Assembly (NCBI GenBank): GCA_031373905.1
Contig: JANMNM010000149.1
Coordinates: forward strand, 1 to 64,000
DNA length: 64,000 nt
Direction: 5' to 3'
DNA from: JACMLX01 sp031373905
GTDB lineage: Bacteria; Gemmatimonadota; Gemmatimonadetes; Gemmatimonadales; Gemmatimonadaceae
A program made the position numbers and the translations under genes. This document shows, piece after piece, positions 28,910-39,270 of the stretch. Below the pieces are notes generated by a model. It searched no databases. It was not told where the DNA came from and worked only from the letters and a program-made list of their open reading frames with translations. Position 1 is the first letter of the stretch. Each line of letters opens with the position of its first letter.

Positions 28910-29010
28910 GCGTTCGTCACTGGTACTGAGCACGTGAAGCACCTGCGGATGCGCGGACTGCCTCTTCCGCCGCCGCAGTATGTCCCTCGTTGCCGGAAGG
29001 AGTGCGTCGC

Positions 29011-29871
29011 ATGTCGGTGTCCCGCCGTTCCAAGCTGCCGTCGGATGAAGGATCGCTCGATCAGTACCTGAAGGACATCAGCCGCTACCCGCTCATCACG
29101 CGTGAACGCGAAGCCGAGCTCGCACGGGAGATCCGCGCCGGCGACCGGGAGGCACTCGATACGCTGGTGCGGTCGAACCTGCGATTCGTGGTTTCGGTGG
29201 CCAAGAAGTACCAGAATCAGGGCGTGTCACTCTCCGACCTGATCAACGAGGGCAACCTTGGCCTGATTCGCGCGGCGCAGAAGTTCGACGAGACCAAGGA
29301 GATCAAGTTCATCTCCTATGCTGTGTGGTGGATTCGACAGGCGATCCTGCAGGCGTTGGCGGAGCAGAGCCGGATCGTGCGCGTGCCGCTCAACCGTGCC
29401 GGTGCACTGCATCGGATCGGCAAGCGCGCGAACGCGATGGTCCAGGAGCTCGGCCGCGAAGCGACGCACGACGAGATCGCCAGGGATATGTCGCTGCCGC
29501 TCGACGAAGTCTCGATGACGATGGGCATCGCGCAGGGGCATGTCTCGCTCGATTCTCCGGTCACGCCAGGCGAGGACAATCGTCTCAGCGACTATCTCGC
29601 CGACACCGAGCATGCGTCACCGGAAGAAGAGATGGTGGAGAAAGCCATGCTCGAGACGGTCGGTGGCGCGCTGGATCGGCTCAAGGAGCGCGAGGCGAAG
29701 ATCCTCCGCATGTACTTTGGTCTCGACGAGTCGGAGCCCCTCACGCTCGAGGAGATCGGACTCCGACTTGGCATCACGCGCGAGCGGGTCCGGCAGATCA
29801 AGGAGAAAGCGCTCAGTCGTCTGCGCCATGTGAGCAACTCCCGCGCACTCGAAAGCTTCTACGTATCCTGA
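29011..29871 (+). CDS. sigma-70 family factor, principal/RpoD-RpoS type
   Basis: 286 residues from ATG 29011, preceded by GGAAGGAG eight bases upstream. It has region 1.2 (GSLDQYLKDISRYPLITRERE), region 2 with NLRFVVSVAKKYQNQG, LINEGNLGLIRAAQKFD and FISYAVWWIRQAI, region 3 (NRAGALHRIGKRANAMVQEL) and region 4 with LTLEEIGLRLGITRERVRQI. At 286 residues it has no region 1.1 or long non-conserved insert, like short RpoD/group 2 factors. It could be the housekeeping or an alternative vegetative factor. A strong hairpin follows the stop directly. Confidence 0.94.
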   Translation: MSVSRRSKLPSDEGSLDQYLKDISRYPLITREREAELAREIRAGDREALDTLVRSNLRFVVSVAKKYQNQGVSLSDLINEGNLGLIRAAQKFDETKEIKFISYAVWWIRQAILQALAEQSRIVRVPLNRAGALHRIGKRANAMVQELGREATHDEIARDMSLPLDEVSMTMGIAQGHVSLDSPVTPGEDNRLSDYLADTEHASPEEEMVEKAMLETVGGALDRLKEREAKILRMYFGLDESEPLTLEEIGLRLGITRERVRQIKEKALSRLRHVSNSRALESFYVS

Positions 29872-29872
29872 C

Positions 29873-29908
29873 GGCCGAGCGGAGCGTGTCCACGCTGCCG
29901 CTCCGGCC
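29873..29908 (+). terminator. strong hairpin after the sigma factor gene
   Basis: Three stacked five-base-pair helices (GGCCG/CGGCC, AGCGG/CCGCT, AGCGT/ACGCT) with two single-base bulges and a four-base loop, starting two bases after the stop. The TAAATT -10 candidate for yajQ lies ten bases further on. Confidence 0.65.
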
Positions 29909-29917
29909 ATGGTGACG

Positions 29918-29923
29918 TAAATT
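29918..29923 (+). promoter_or_regulatory. candidate -10 element (TAAATT) for yajQ
   Basis: TAAATT directly after the sigma-factor terminator, predicting a start near 29930 and a leader of about 50 bases before ATG 29981. Confidence 0.35.
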
Positions 29924-29980
29924 GCGTGGCGCGCGGTGCCGCTCGCCCGCATTCACACCACGTCACCGGACTCCTCGGAA

Positions 29981-30481
29981 ATGACTGCCAGCAACTCCTT
30001 CGACGTCACCACCGGCGTTGACCTGCAGGAAGTGGACAACGCCGTAAATCAGGCCCAGAAAGAGGCAGCGCAGCGTTATGATTTCAAGGGCGCGCTCGTC
30101 GAGATCAACTTCAGCCGTGCCGAGTCGAAGGTGGAGCTGAAGACTGACAGCGACATGCGCATGGAGGCGCTCCATGACATGCTGCTGTCGAAGCTCATCA
30201 AGCGCGGTGTTCCAGTGAAGAACCTTGACGTCGGTGACGTGAAGCCCGCCGGCGGAGACACACTCATCCGGACCATCGGCCTGAAGATGAACCTGGACGG
30301 TGAGACGGCAAAGAAAGTCGCCGCCGCCATCAAGGCTGCAAAACTGAAGAAGGTGCAGGCCGCCATCCAGGGCGATCAGGTGCGGATCACGTCGCCATCG
30401 AGAGACGACCTGCAGGAGGCGATTGCGCTGTTGCGCAAGGAGGATTTTGGCGTGGAGCTGCAGTTCGGCAACTTCCGATGA
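29981..30481 (+). CDS. yajQ: YajQ-family nucleotide-binding protein
   Basis: 166 residues from ATG 29981 (extension to 29936 is not in the family). Typical YajQ features: SFDVTTGVDLQEVDNAVNQA near the start, QRYDFKG, DMLLSKLIKRGV and the C-terminal VRITSPSRDDLQEAI, GVELQFGNFR. Members fold as two RRM-like domains; some bind cyclic di-GMP and act as transcriptional co-regulators, others bind tRNA or GTP, so the ligand here is not certain. The stop overlaps the next start by four bases (ATGA). Confidence 0.95.
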   Translation: MTASNSFDVTTGVDLQEVDNAVNQAQKEAAQRYDFKGALVEINFSRAESKVELKTDSDMRMEALHDMLLSKLIKRGVPVKNLDVGDVKPAGGDTLIRTIGLKMNLDGETAKKVAAAIKAAKLKKVQAAIQGDQVRITSPSRDDLQEAIALLRKEDFGVELQFGNFR

Positions 30482-31455
30482 CGCTGACCGAGGCACGACG
30501 CGTCACGGCGGCGGGGATTTCGCGTGCCGCGGAGGGCATGGCGCCCGTCTTCGCGAACACGCCACTCGTTCGTCACGATGACGTGGACGGCTGGCTCGGT
30601 GCGCAGGTGGTACTCAAACTTGAATCGCTTGGGCCACTGCGCTCCTTCAAGGGGCGTGGCGGCTTCTGGTACATGGCGGAGCGTGGATCCCGTGATGCGG
30701 TCTGTGCCGCGTCGGCCGGCAACTTCGGGCAGGCGCTGGCGTATGCGGCGCGTGACGCGGGCGTGCACTGCACCATCTTCGCGTCAGTGAACGCCAGCCC
30801 GCTCAAGGTGGCCCGAATGCGGGCGCTGGGTGCCAATGTCATACAGCGGGGCGATGATTTCGACGCCGCGAAGGACGCGGCACGCGACTATGCGCACGAG
30901 CATGGCATCGAGTTCGTCGAAGACGGCAAGGCGCTCGCGATCACGGAAGGCGCAGGGACGATTGGTGTCGAGATCTCGGGCGCGGTCACGCTCGACACGC
31001 TGCTGGTGCCCCTCGGCAACGGTGCGTTGCTGGCCGGTGTGGCGACGTGGATGAAGTCCGTGTCGCCTGCCACTCGGGTGATCGGCGTGGTGGCGGAAGG
31101 TGCGCCCAGCATGATGAAGGCGCTGACGGGCATTCAGGTGGATCACACGGCGCGGGTGGAGACCATCGCGGATGGCATCGCGGTCCGCGTTCCGGTTCCC
31201 GAAGCCGTGGACGATCTCCGTGGCCTGGCCGACGATCTCGTCGCGGTGTCCGAGGTGGCGATCCTTTCCGCGATGCGCGGCCTCCTGTCGCACGTCGGAC
31301 TTGTCATCGAGCCGGCAGGCGCCGTCGGCGTCGCAGCGCTGCTGTCGGCAGCGCACGGGAGCTATGGCGATCGAGTGGGCACGATCCTCTGCGGCGGCAA
31401 TGTCACCATCGCTCAACTCACCGCCTGGGGTGCGTTGCGCGCTGCCATTGGCTGA
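30478..31455 (+). CDS. PLP-dependent threonine/serine dehydratase-like enzyme
   Basis: 325 residues of fold type II. The PLP Lys is K58 in LRSFKGRGGFW; SAGNFGQALAYAAR is the phosphate/substrate Asn loop, PLGNGALLAGV the glycine-rich PLP phosphate site, and the end (VGTILCGGNVT) carries the Cys/Ser that contacts the pyridine nitrogen. It has no C-terminal ACT regulatory domain, so it resembles catabolic threonine dehydratases or serine/hydroxyaspartate dehydratases/racemases. Translationally coupled to yajQ by ATGA. Confidence 0.88.
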   Translation: MTLTEARRVTAAGISRAAEGMAPVFANTPLVRHDDVDGWLGAQVVLKLESLGPLRSFKGRGGFWYMAERGSRDAVCAASAGNFGQALAYAARDAGVHCTIFASVNASPLKVARMRALGANVIQRGDDFDAAKDAARDYAHEHGIEFVEDGKALAITEGAGTIGVEISGAVTLDTLLVPLGNGALLAGVATWMKSVSPATRVIGVVAEGAPSMMKALTGIQVDHTARVETIADGIAVRVPVPEAVDDLRGLADDLVAVSEVAILSAMRGLLSHVGLVIEPAGAVGVAALLSAAHGSYGDRVGTILCGGNVTIAQLTAWGALRAAIG

Positions 31456-31541
31456 GGTCCCGTCCCTCGATCCTGTGAGCCGGGGATCCGTTCGTCCATT
31501 CGCCCCCGCGTGAAATTCTCAACTCGCTGTCAGGAACAACG

Positions 31542-31557
31542 TCAGGCCTGCGCCTGA
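31542..31557. terminator. possible bidirectional terminator
   Basis: TCAGGC-CTGC-GCCTGA, a perfect six-pair hairpin between the convergent dehydratase (ends 31455) and MarR-GNAT gene (ends 31580). No T-run. Confidence 0.35.
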
Positions 31558-31579
31558 TTCCCGCGCAGCGTGAGCGGCG

Positions 31580-32557
31580 TCATTCAGGCGACACACCACG
31601 CAATTTCAGCTCCCATCGATCACGTACGAGCGGCCGACCGAACGCCGTGTGTGGTGTCCCTTCCGCGTGCGTGAATCCGGCGCCGTGCACGAGGAGGCGC
31701 GCGGTCTTCATCGCGTCGAGCAGGTCGAGCTGGAGGCGCTCGTATCCGGCGCGCGTGGCAAAGGCCACCGCTTCCGCGATGAGCCGGCGTCCGATGCCAA
31801 CACCGCGTGCGTGTGATTCGACATGCAATTGCCACAGCACGGCAGTGCGTTCATCAAGGCGCCGCACGAAGACAGCGCCCACAACCGCTCCTTCGCGCTC
31901 CGCCATCCAGGCGCAGTCGCTCGCGGCGTCGAATGCGGCGGCGAATTGCGCCGCGGCAAGGAGCGCCTGCGCTTCGTAGGTCCCACCGAATTCAAACTCC
32001 TCCTGCGCCGACGCGATGCTGCGCTGCGTGGCATACGCGATGTCGCCCGGGCGCTGCGGACGCAGCAGCCAGGGCGTCCTGTCACGCGCCGGCACGTCGA
32101 GACCGAAGGCGCCTTCGATCCGTTCCATCGCATCGAGCAGTGGTTCGTGAATGTGCGTCGGAAGCTGGCGCACCAGCGTGGCGTATCGCGCGGTGGTGAT
32201 TTCGTTGATGGTTCGCACCTCCGCAACGCCCGACGGTGTGAGCACGAGCGGCTGCTGACGGCTGTCGCTCGCGTTCGACGTGCGGCCGACGATGTCGGTC
32301 GTTTCCAGCCGGCGGATCACGCGGCTGAGGTATCCCGCATCGAGGCCAAGCGAGCGGCTCAACGCCGTGACCGTCCGCGGCTCACCTGAGGCGAGTTCGA
32401 GCAGGACGCGCACTTCCGTCGCCGAATAGGAGCTTCCGGCAGGCCCGGCCTCCAGGGCGCCGAGCCGTTGGCCAAAGAACCGTGTGAACCGCCGAAGTGC
32501 CGCGATCTTCTGGTCGAGCGGGAGCGGCGGCATGTCACATGGGGCAGGGGAATGCAT
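31580..32557 (-). CDS. MarR-type regulator fused to GNAT acetyltransferase
   Basis: 325 residues from ATG 32557; ATG 32533 and ATG 32590 are alternatives. 32557 is preferred because a TATGTT -10 candidate (32578-32573, minus strand) would place transcription about nine bases upstream of it. Residues about 10-145 are a winged helix (SATEVRVLLELASGEPRTVTALSRSLGLD, RLETTDIVGRTSNASDSRQQ wing); residues about 160-320 are a GNAT domain with the acetyl-CoA loop SHARGVGIGRRLIAEA and LDLLDAMKTARLLVHGAGF. Such fusions are a known family. It is divergent from rimO. Confidence 0.88.
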   Translation of the reverse strand: MHSPAPCDMPPLPLDQKIAALRRFTRFFGQRLGALEAGPAGSSYSATEVRVLLELASGEPRTVTALSRSLGLDAGYLSRVIRRLETTDIVGRTSNASDSRQQPLVLTPSGVAEVRTINEITTARYATLVRQLPTHIHEPLLDAMERIEGAFGLDVPARDRTPWLLRPQRPGDIAYATQRSIASAQEEFEFGGTYEAQALLAAAQFAAAFDAASDCAWMAEREGAVVGAVFVRRLDERTAVLWQLHVESHARGVGIGRRLIAEAVAFATRAGYERLQLDLLDAMKTARLLVHGAGFTHAEGTPHTAFGRPLVRDRWELKLRGVSPE

Positions 32558-32590
32558 GCTATCGGCACAGGAAACATATGCCCCAGGCAT

Positions 32591-32607
32591 CTCGCCGGTC
32601 AGGCGAG
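32591..32607. repeat. inverted repeat in the MarR-GNAT / rimO divergent region
   Basis: CTCGCC-GGTCA-GGCGAG lies between the two divergent -10 candidates. It could be an operator for the MarR-type protein or just a hairpin. Confidence 0.4.
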
Positions 32608-32634
32608 TTCGCTTCCCGACTGCTCAGGGACCGG

Positions 32635-32649
32635 TATGTTCACCGGATG
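32635..32649 (+). promoter_or_regulatory. TAnnnT at leaderless spacing before rimO ATG
   Basis: TATGTT (32635-32640), six bases CACCGG, then ATG 32647. No Shine-Dalgarno visible. Confidence 0.5.
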
Positions 32650-34037
32650 AAAATCGGATTCATCACGCTCGGCTGCGACAAGAACACGGTAGACACCGAG
32701 CGCTACCTTGCGCAGCTCGCCTCCTATGGCGGCGAGCACACGGACGATCTCCGCAGTGCCGAGGTGATCGTCGTCAACACCTGTGGCTTCATCGACGCGG
32801 CGAAGAAGGAATCCATCGACGCCATACTCGAGGCTGCTCGGCACAAGGTTGACGGGGCCTGCCAGGCGGTGGTGGCGCTCGGGTGCATGGTCCAGCGGCA
32901 CCAGGACGAGCTGGCCGAGGCGATCCCGGAGGTCGACCTGTTCCTCGGAACGACCGACGTGGACCGGCTCATTCCTGAGTTGCAGCGACGCGGACTGATC
33001 GATGCGGCGCCGATGTTCCATCCCGGTGAGCGGGTCTTCAGTGGCGACGCACCACATGTGCGATACCTCAAGGTCAGCGAAGGCTGCGATCACGGCTGCG
33101 CCTTCTGTGCGATCCCGCTGATGCGGGGCAAGCATCGCAGTTTTGCTCTCGCCGACGTCATTCGCGAGGCGCAGCTGCTCGAGCTGCAGGGCGCACGTGA
33201 GGTGAGCCTCGTGGCGCAGGATCTGGCACACTACGGTCGCGATCGACGCGATGGGACCGGACTGCCCGAACTGCTCGAAGCCCTGTTGCGCGAGACGGAT
33301 ATCCCGTGGTTCCGCAATCTGTACTTGTACAACGCCGGCATCACGCCCCGATTCCTCGAGGTCGTGGCCAACAACCCGCGAATCCTGCCGTACCTCGACA
33401 TGCCCGTGCAGCATGGCAGCGACTCCGTGCTCGCGCGCATGCGCCGCCCGGAGCGCCGCAAGGTGGTGGCAGAGAAGGTGGCGCGATTCCGGGACGCAGT
33501 GCCCGACCTCACGATTCGGACGACGTGCATCGTGGGCTTTCCTGGCGAGACGGAGGATGACTTCGAGATCCTGCTGGATTTCCTCGCTGAAATGCAGTTC
33601 GACCGTGTCGGTGCATTCACGTACAGCGCGCAGGATGGAACCGCGGCGGCGGCGATGGTGGACGACGTCCCGGACGAAGTCAAGCACGAGCGACTCGAAC
33701 GGCTGCTGCGCGTGCAATCCGCGATCACCGGTGAGCGATACGAACGCCACATTGGTCGCACTGCGTTCGTGCTCGTGGACCGTGCAGGCAATCACGAGGA
33801 GCTGGCCGTGGCACGTGCGCCCTGGCAGGCGGACGACATCGATGGGGTGACGCATCTGGATACCGATGCACCGATCGGATCGCTGGTCGAGGCGACGATT
33901 ACCGATGTCGTGGACGACTACGATTTCGAAGCCACCGCGACGGGAGTCGTGCTGTTGCCGCCGACATCCGTCGCGCGGGACCGCGCCGCGCGAGTGCTGC
34001 CGGTGGCCGCTTCATCCTCGATCGGGAGCTTTGGAAG

Positions 34038-34041
<4 letters not shown>
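32647..34041 (+). CDS. rimO: ribosomal protein S12 methylthiotransferase
   Basis: 464 residues from ATG 32647. The first Fe-S cluster ligands are C10 (LGCDKNTVD), C46 (NTCGFID) and C80 (LGCMVQR); the radical-SAM cluster is C147, C151, C154 in EGCDHGCAFCAIP. A C-terminal TRAM domain follows. The enzyme adds a methylthio group to the conserved Asp of S12. The DKNTVDTE block marks RimO rather than MiaB. A tail of about 25 residues after the TRAM domain (ATGVVLLPPTSVARD onward) is longer than usual. The stop overlaps hemL by four bases. Confidence 0.95.
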
Positions 34042-35301
<1,260 letters not shown>

Positions 35302-35327
<26 letters not shown>

Positions 35328-36411
35328 TCCCCTCTCTCGCTTGGTGCGCCGACTGGCGCTCGTCGCCGTCGGGGTCGTGGCCCCGGCGGGCATGCATGCC
35401 TCGGTGGTGGGTGTCGTGCGCGAGGCGCTGCTCCAGATGGACACGCGAAGCGAACCGGTCATTCGGGTGTTGCTCGGTTACGCGGATGCCATCCCGCCCG
35501 AGAACGCCGACCTGGGCGGGACCGCAGTTTGGAACGGGCGTCGCTATCGTGGCCGAATTGTCTTCGTTCCTGACGCTGGACGGTACGCCGTCATCAACCG
35601 TCTCGAGCTCGAGGAGTATCTGCGAGGCGTACTGCCCGGCGAGCTCGGGTCACGTGATCCGCGCGATCGTGCGGCGATGCAGGCGCAGGCTGTGGCAGCG
35701 CGGTCGTACGCCGCCGCCAGAATGGGTGAGCGTCGAGCGCTGTATGACGTCACCGCGACGGTGTCCGACCAGGTCTATGGTGGCCTGTCGGTCGAGAACC
35801 CCGCTGCAGATGACGCGGTGCGAGCGACTGTCGGGCTCGTCCTCACCTGGGGTGACCGGATCATCACCGCACCGTACCACTCGCAAGGCGGTGAGATCAC
35901 GGCCGCCGCCGACGAAGTATTCTGGAAACGGAGCGGCGAGCCCTACCTGCGCGCGGTGGACGATCGGCGGCCGGGTGGTGGCTGCTTCTGCGACGTCGGT
36001 GGCAGCCGGGAATGGGAGCGTCGCTTTTCGCTCGCCGACCTCGGTGAACTGCTCGCGGAACACGGTCGTCTCGCTGGTGCCGGTGCCACCGGCGCCGTGC
36101 GGTCCGTGCGCATCGCGTCACGCGGGGCGTCCGGTCGCGTCACGGCGCTCGAAATCGAGACCAGCGCCGGTCCCGCCGTGTTGCGAGGCAATGACATCCG
36201 CTATGTCCTGCGCACCCGCGGAGCGCTTCTGCCGAGCACCCGTTTCGCGTTCGAGATGGTGGGGTCGCAGGTCGTGTTGCGTGGCACGGGGAATGGCCAC
36301 GGTGTGGGGATGTCGCAGTGGGGGGCGATTGGTCGAGCGCGAGCGGGCCAGGACGCCCGCACGATCCTGTCGGCATACTATCCCGGCACGAGACTCGCCC
36401 CGCTGATCTGA
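35302..36411 (+). CDS. SpoIID/LytB-domain secreted protein
   Basis: 369 residues from ATG 35302, overlapping hemL by 26 bases; a TTG at 35275 is possible. Signal peptide LVRRLALVAVGVVAPAGMHA. The SpoIID domain is clear: NRLELEEYLRGVLPGEL, AMQAQAVAARSYAAARMG, ITAPYHSQGGEITAAADEVF and GNGHGVGMSQWGAIGRA near the end. SpoIID of sporulating Firmicutes is a lytic transglycosylase acting on denuded glycan; here, in a non-sporulating lineage, a role in cell-wall remodelling is likely. Two Cys (GGCFCDVGG) lie in the middle. Confidence 0.88.
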
Positions 36412-36467
36412 CGGTCGGCCGCAGGCGACACGCAGACGCAGCCTGCTGCGGTGCCGCCCGCCACAGT

Positions 36468-36482
36468 TACTTTCCGGGCATG
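36468..36482 (+). promoter_or_regulatory. TAnnnT at leaderless spacing before ATG 36480
   Basis: TACTTT (36468-36473), six bases CCGGGC, then ATG of the dehydrogenase. No Shine-Dalgarno visible. Confidence 0.5.
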
Positions 36483-37487
36483 ACCAAGCCAGCTCTCCGC
36501 ATCGGTGTGATTGGCGCAGGGGCCATCGCACAACTTGCCCACCTGCCGGTGCTCGCGAAGATGCGCGGCGTGCAACTGGTCGCGCTCTGCGACAATGACG
36601 GCGCAAAGGTGCGCGCGCTGGCGGACCGCTTCAATGTGCCGGATACGTTCACGGACATCGAGGAACTGCTCGAGTTCGAGGACGTCGATGCGGTGCTGAT
36701 CTCGACCCCGAACCATCTCCACGAACCGCACGTATTGAGCGCCCTCAAGAGCAAGCGCCACGTACTCTGCGAGCGACCGCTGGCACTGACCACCAAGGGT
36801 GTCGAGCGAATTCTGGCGGCGGCCGAGAAGCACGAGATGAAGGTCGTGGTCGGACATAATCACCGATTCCGCACCGAGGTGCAGAATCTCGAGGCATTCA
36901 TTCGCGGTGGCGAGCTCGGTCGGCTGATCGGAATTCGCGCCGGCGCCTACAAGACGCGGCGTGCTGACGCAGGCTGGCGCTCACGGCGTGCCGAGGCGGG
37001 TGGCGGGATCTTCCTCGATCAGGGAGTTCCCTTGCTCGACCTGGCCTGTTGGCTGGCAGACTTCCCCGATCCGGTGCGTGTCACGGCGAGCATGGATCGC
37101 GGCAGTGGCGCGCGCGCCGTCGAGGACGCCATGTACGTGCATGTGCAGTATGCCTCGGGCCTCAGCGTCGCCATCGACACCGCGTGGGGATACGTCGGCG
37201 AAGAGGATCGGTGGTGGTTCGAGGTGCTTGGCAGCAGGGGAACCGCGCGCCTGGCGCCGCTGCGCGTCGTGAAGGAACTGAACGGCCGGGCGGTGGACGT
37301 TTCGCCAACCGGCGCGGCACAGCGCGACAGCGCGTTCATCCAGAGTTATCGCGCTGAACTCGCGCACTTCGCCGCGGTGCTGTATGGCGATGCGGCGTAT
37401 GAACCGCCCGGTGACCAGATCGTCGTGCAGCGGCTGGTTGAAGCGATCTACCGCAGCGCGGAAGAGGGGAAGGAAGTCCGGCTGTGA
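36480..37487 (+). CDS. Gfo/Idh/MocA-family oxidoreductase
   Basis: 335 residues from ATG 36480 (upstream frame to 36318 overlaps the SpoIID gene). N-terminal Rossmann fold with IGVIGAGAIAQLAHLPVL, the family EKP position read as CERPLALT, VVVGHNHRFR, and the C-terminal alpha/beta domain with GGIFLDQGVPLLDLACWL. Such enzymes oxidise or reduce sugars and related compounds with NAD(P). In the canonical EKP motif Lys takes part in catalysis; here it is E-R-P (Arg in place of Lys), which may alter or reduce activity. It is coupled to the DUF4105 gene by TGATG. Confidence 0.88.
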   Translation: MTKPALRIGVIGAGAIAQLAHLPVLAKMRGVQLVALCDNDGAKVRALADRFNVPDTFTDIEELLEFEDVDAVLISTPNHLHEPHVLSALKSKRHVLCERPLALTTKGVERILAAAEKHEMKVVVGHNHRFRTEVQNLEAFIRGGELGRLIGIRAGAYKTRRADAGWRSRRAEAGGGIFLDQGVPLLDLACWLADFPDPVRVTASMDRGSGARAVEDAMYVHVQYASGLSVAIDTAWGYVGEEDRWWFEVLGSRGTARLAPLRVVKELNGRAVDVSPTGAAQRDSAFIQSYRAELAHFAAVLYGDAAYEPPGDQIVVQRLVEAIYRSAEEGKEVRL

Positions 37488-38716
37488 TGCGCCTGCTCCG
37501 GCGACTTGCGCTGCGCAGCATGCTGCCATTGCTGGCGTTGGTGGGCGTGCTCGGCGCGCAAGGCACGATTGACTGGTCGCGGAAGCCGGTCCTCCTGCTC
37601 ACGATGGGGCAGGGTGAGGAAGTCTTCGAGAAATTCGGACACAATGCGATCGTCGTCTGGGATGAGGCGCGCGGCGAGCCGGTCGCGTACAACTGGGGCA
37701 TGTTCGATTTCGCACAGCCGCGATTCATCCAGCGGTTCCTCAGCGGCGACACGAAGTACTGGATGGAGCCACGGTCGTTCCGGGGCACGATCCTCGATTA
37801 CCAGCGACTGAACCGCACGGTCACCGCGCAGGAGCTGGCGCTGACGCCACGACAGAAAGCCCAGCTGCTTGCCGCGCTCGCCGAGAACGCTCGCGAGGAG
37901 AACAAGTACTATCGGTACGACTACTACCGCGACAACTGCAGTACCCGCGTGCGTGACGCGCTCGATGTCGTCACTGGGGGCGTGCTGAAGCAGGCGATGC
38001 TGGCACAGCCCGGACGGGGGAGTTACCGCTGGCACACACGCCGCTTGCTCGCCTATAGCGCACCGCTCTACGTCGGCATTCAACTCGTGCTTGGCGTCGA
38101 TGCCGACAAGCCGCTGACCGGCTGGGAGGAAGCGTTCCTGCCGCAGTCACTCTCGGAATCGGTTGGCCGCATCGAGTTGCCCGCCGCTGATGGGCTGCCG
38201 GTCCGTCCGCTCGCTGCACCGATCGATACGATCTTCCGCTCGTCGCGCGCTGCCGAGCCGCTCGAGGTTGAACCCAGGCTCGCGACAGCGGCAGTGTTGG
38301 GTGTGATCGTTGGATGCTTGCTCCTCGGCCTTGCGCGCATGGGGCGCTTCGGCGCAGCAACCGGCATGGCGTTGTGGGCGATACTCTGCACGCTGGGCGG
38401 CACTGCGCTGCTGCTCGCATGGTTTGCAACACGACATGCCTTCATGGCCAACAATCCCAGCGTGGCGATGATCAATCCCGGGTGGATCGTCGCACTTGCG
38501 GCCGCAGCAATGGTCGCGCGCGGTGGTGCCTCACGTGGTGTGCGGAGTGCACTGCGATGGCTTTTGGTGATTGCGGTGGTCGGAACCGCAGGTGCGGTGC
38601 TGCTCGGGCATGCCGAAAGCGCACTGGAAATCGCAGCGCTGTTTCTCCCTGGGCATGCGGCAGCGGTGTACGCGTCTGACCGCTTCAAGCAGAACGCCCC
38701 CCGACCAGTCGCCTGA
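37487..38716 (+). CDS. DUF4105 (Lnb-like) periplasmic plus membrane protein
   Basis: 409 residues from ATG 37487, sharing one base with the upstream stop; GTG 37484 is possible. Signal/anchor helix, then a periplasmic DUF4105 domain (about 25-250) with FEKFGHNAIVVWDE, YNWGMFDFAQP and YDYYRDNCSTRVRDAL, then about five C-terminal helices (about 265-400). The His of FGHN and Cys of DNCSTR look like a Cys-His catalytic pair. From memory, this domain plus membrane architecture is that of Lnb, a lipoprotein N-acyltransferase reported in Bacteroidota; equivalence here is inference. Confidence 0.8.
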   Translation: MRLLRRLALRSMLPLLALVGVLGAQGTIDWSRKPVLLLTMGQGEEVFEKFGHNAIVVWDEARGEPVAYNWGMFDFAQPRFIQRFLSGDTKYWMEPRSFRGTILDYQRLNRTVTAQELALTPRQKAQLLAALAENAREENKYYRYDYYRDNCSTRVRDALDVVTGGVLKQAMLAQPGRGSYRWHTRRLLAYSAPLYVGIQLVLGVDADKPLTGWEEAFLPQSLSESVGRIELPAADGLPVRPLAAPIDTIFRSSRAAEPLEVEPRLATAAVLGVIVGCLLLGLARMGRFGAATGMALWAILCTLGGTALLLAWFATRHAFMANNPSVAMINPGWIVALAAAAMVARGGASRGVRSALRWLLVIAVVGTAGAVLLGHAESALEIAALFLPGHAAAVYASDRFKQNAPRPVA

Positions 38717-38748
38717 TCGAGGGGCACTCAGCTACGGCCTGCGCAGGA

Positions 38749-39165
38749 TCAGCGGCAGATCCACGGTGTCGCGTTTTCACGAGCCGTGCTGCGACGTGCC
38801 GTTGTCTCATCCGTCGCGGTGAACGTCACTTCGAGGAAGCCGTCATCCTGACTCTGCGACGTGCACGCCATTTCCTTGCGCACGCTGAACGTCCCGTTCG
38901 AGTCTGCCTTGATCGGCCCGAACGCAATCGCCTGACTCGTATTCGGCGGCGGCGAGCCTGTCAGGCGCACCGGTCCATTCGGCGTGAAGTTTGAGCCCGT
39001 GATCGTGATCACGGGACCGCTCGCCTGACGCTGGATGGAGACGCTGATCTTGAGCGGCGGAGTGGACTGCGCGTGCGCCATCATGGGCGCCGCAGCAACG
39101 GCCAGCCCGACCAGAACGGTCGCCCGGATGGACGACCATGCGCGACGAGCCAGAGTGACACGCAT
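38749..39165 (-). CDS. small secreted protein of unknown function
   Basis: 138 residues from ATG 39165 with CAGGAG at an eight-base spacing, followed by a clear signal peptide (LVGLAVAAAPMMAHAQS). The mature part (about 105 residues) starts LKISVSIQRQASGPVITITG and contains SNFTPNGPVRLTGSPP, which recalls an Ig-like/TIG-type beta-sandwich; two Cys (EMACTS and the terminal WICR) could form a disulfide. No family recognised. Divergent from prfA and convergent with the DUF4105 gene, 32 bases away. Confidence 0.7.
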   Translation of the reverse strand: MRVTLARRAWSSIRATVLVGLAVAAAPMMAHAQSTPPLKISVSIQRQASGPVITITGSNFTPNGPVRLTGSPPPNTSQAIAFGPIKADSNGTFSVRKEMACTSQSQDDGFLEVTFTATDETTARRSTARENATPWICR

Positions 39166-39270
39166 GAACAACTCCTGAGAGAAGGGAGCCTGCCGCGACG
39201 CACACGAGAGGCAGTCGGCACGCCGACCGAAGCAGGCTGCCATCAGCCCGCCCAACGTGCACCGACGCTG

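Noticed and set aside
32599..33855. 418-codon open frame on the minus strand
   Set aside because: Antisense to rimO, whose motifs are complete.
38738..38747. 10-base palindrome CCTGCGCAGG between convergent genes
   Set aside because: Too short and without loop to act as a terminator; common in G+C-rich DNA.
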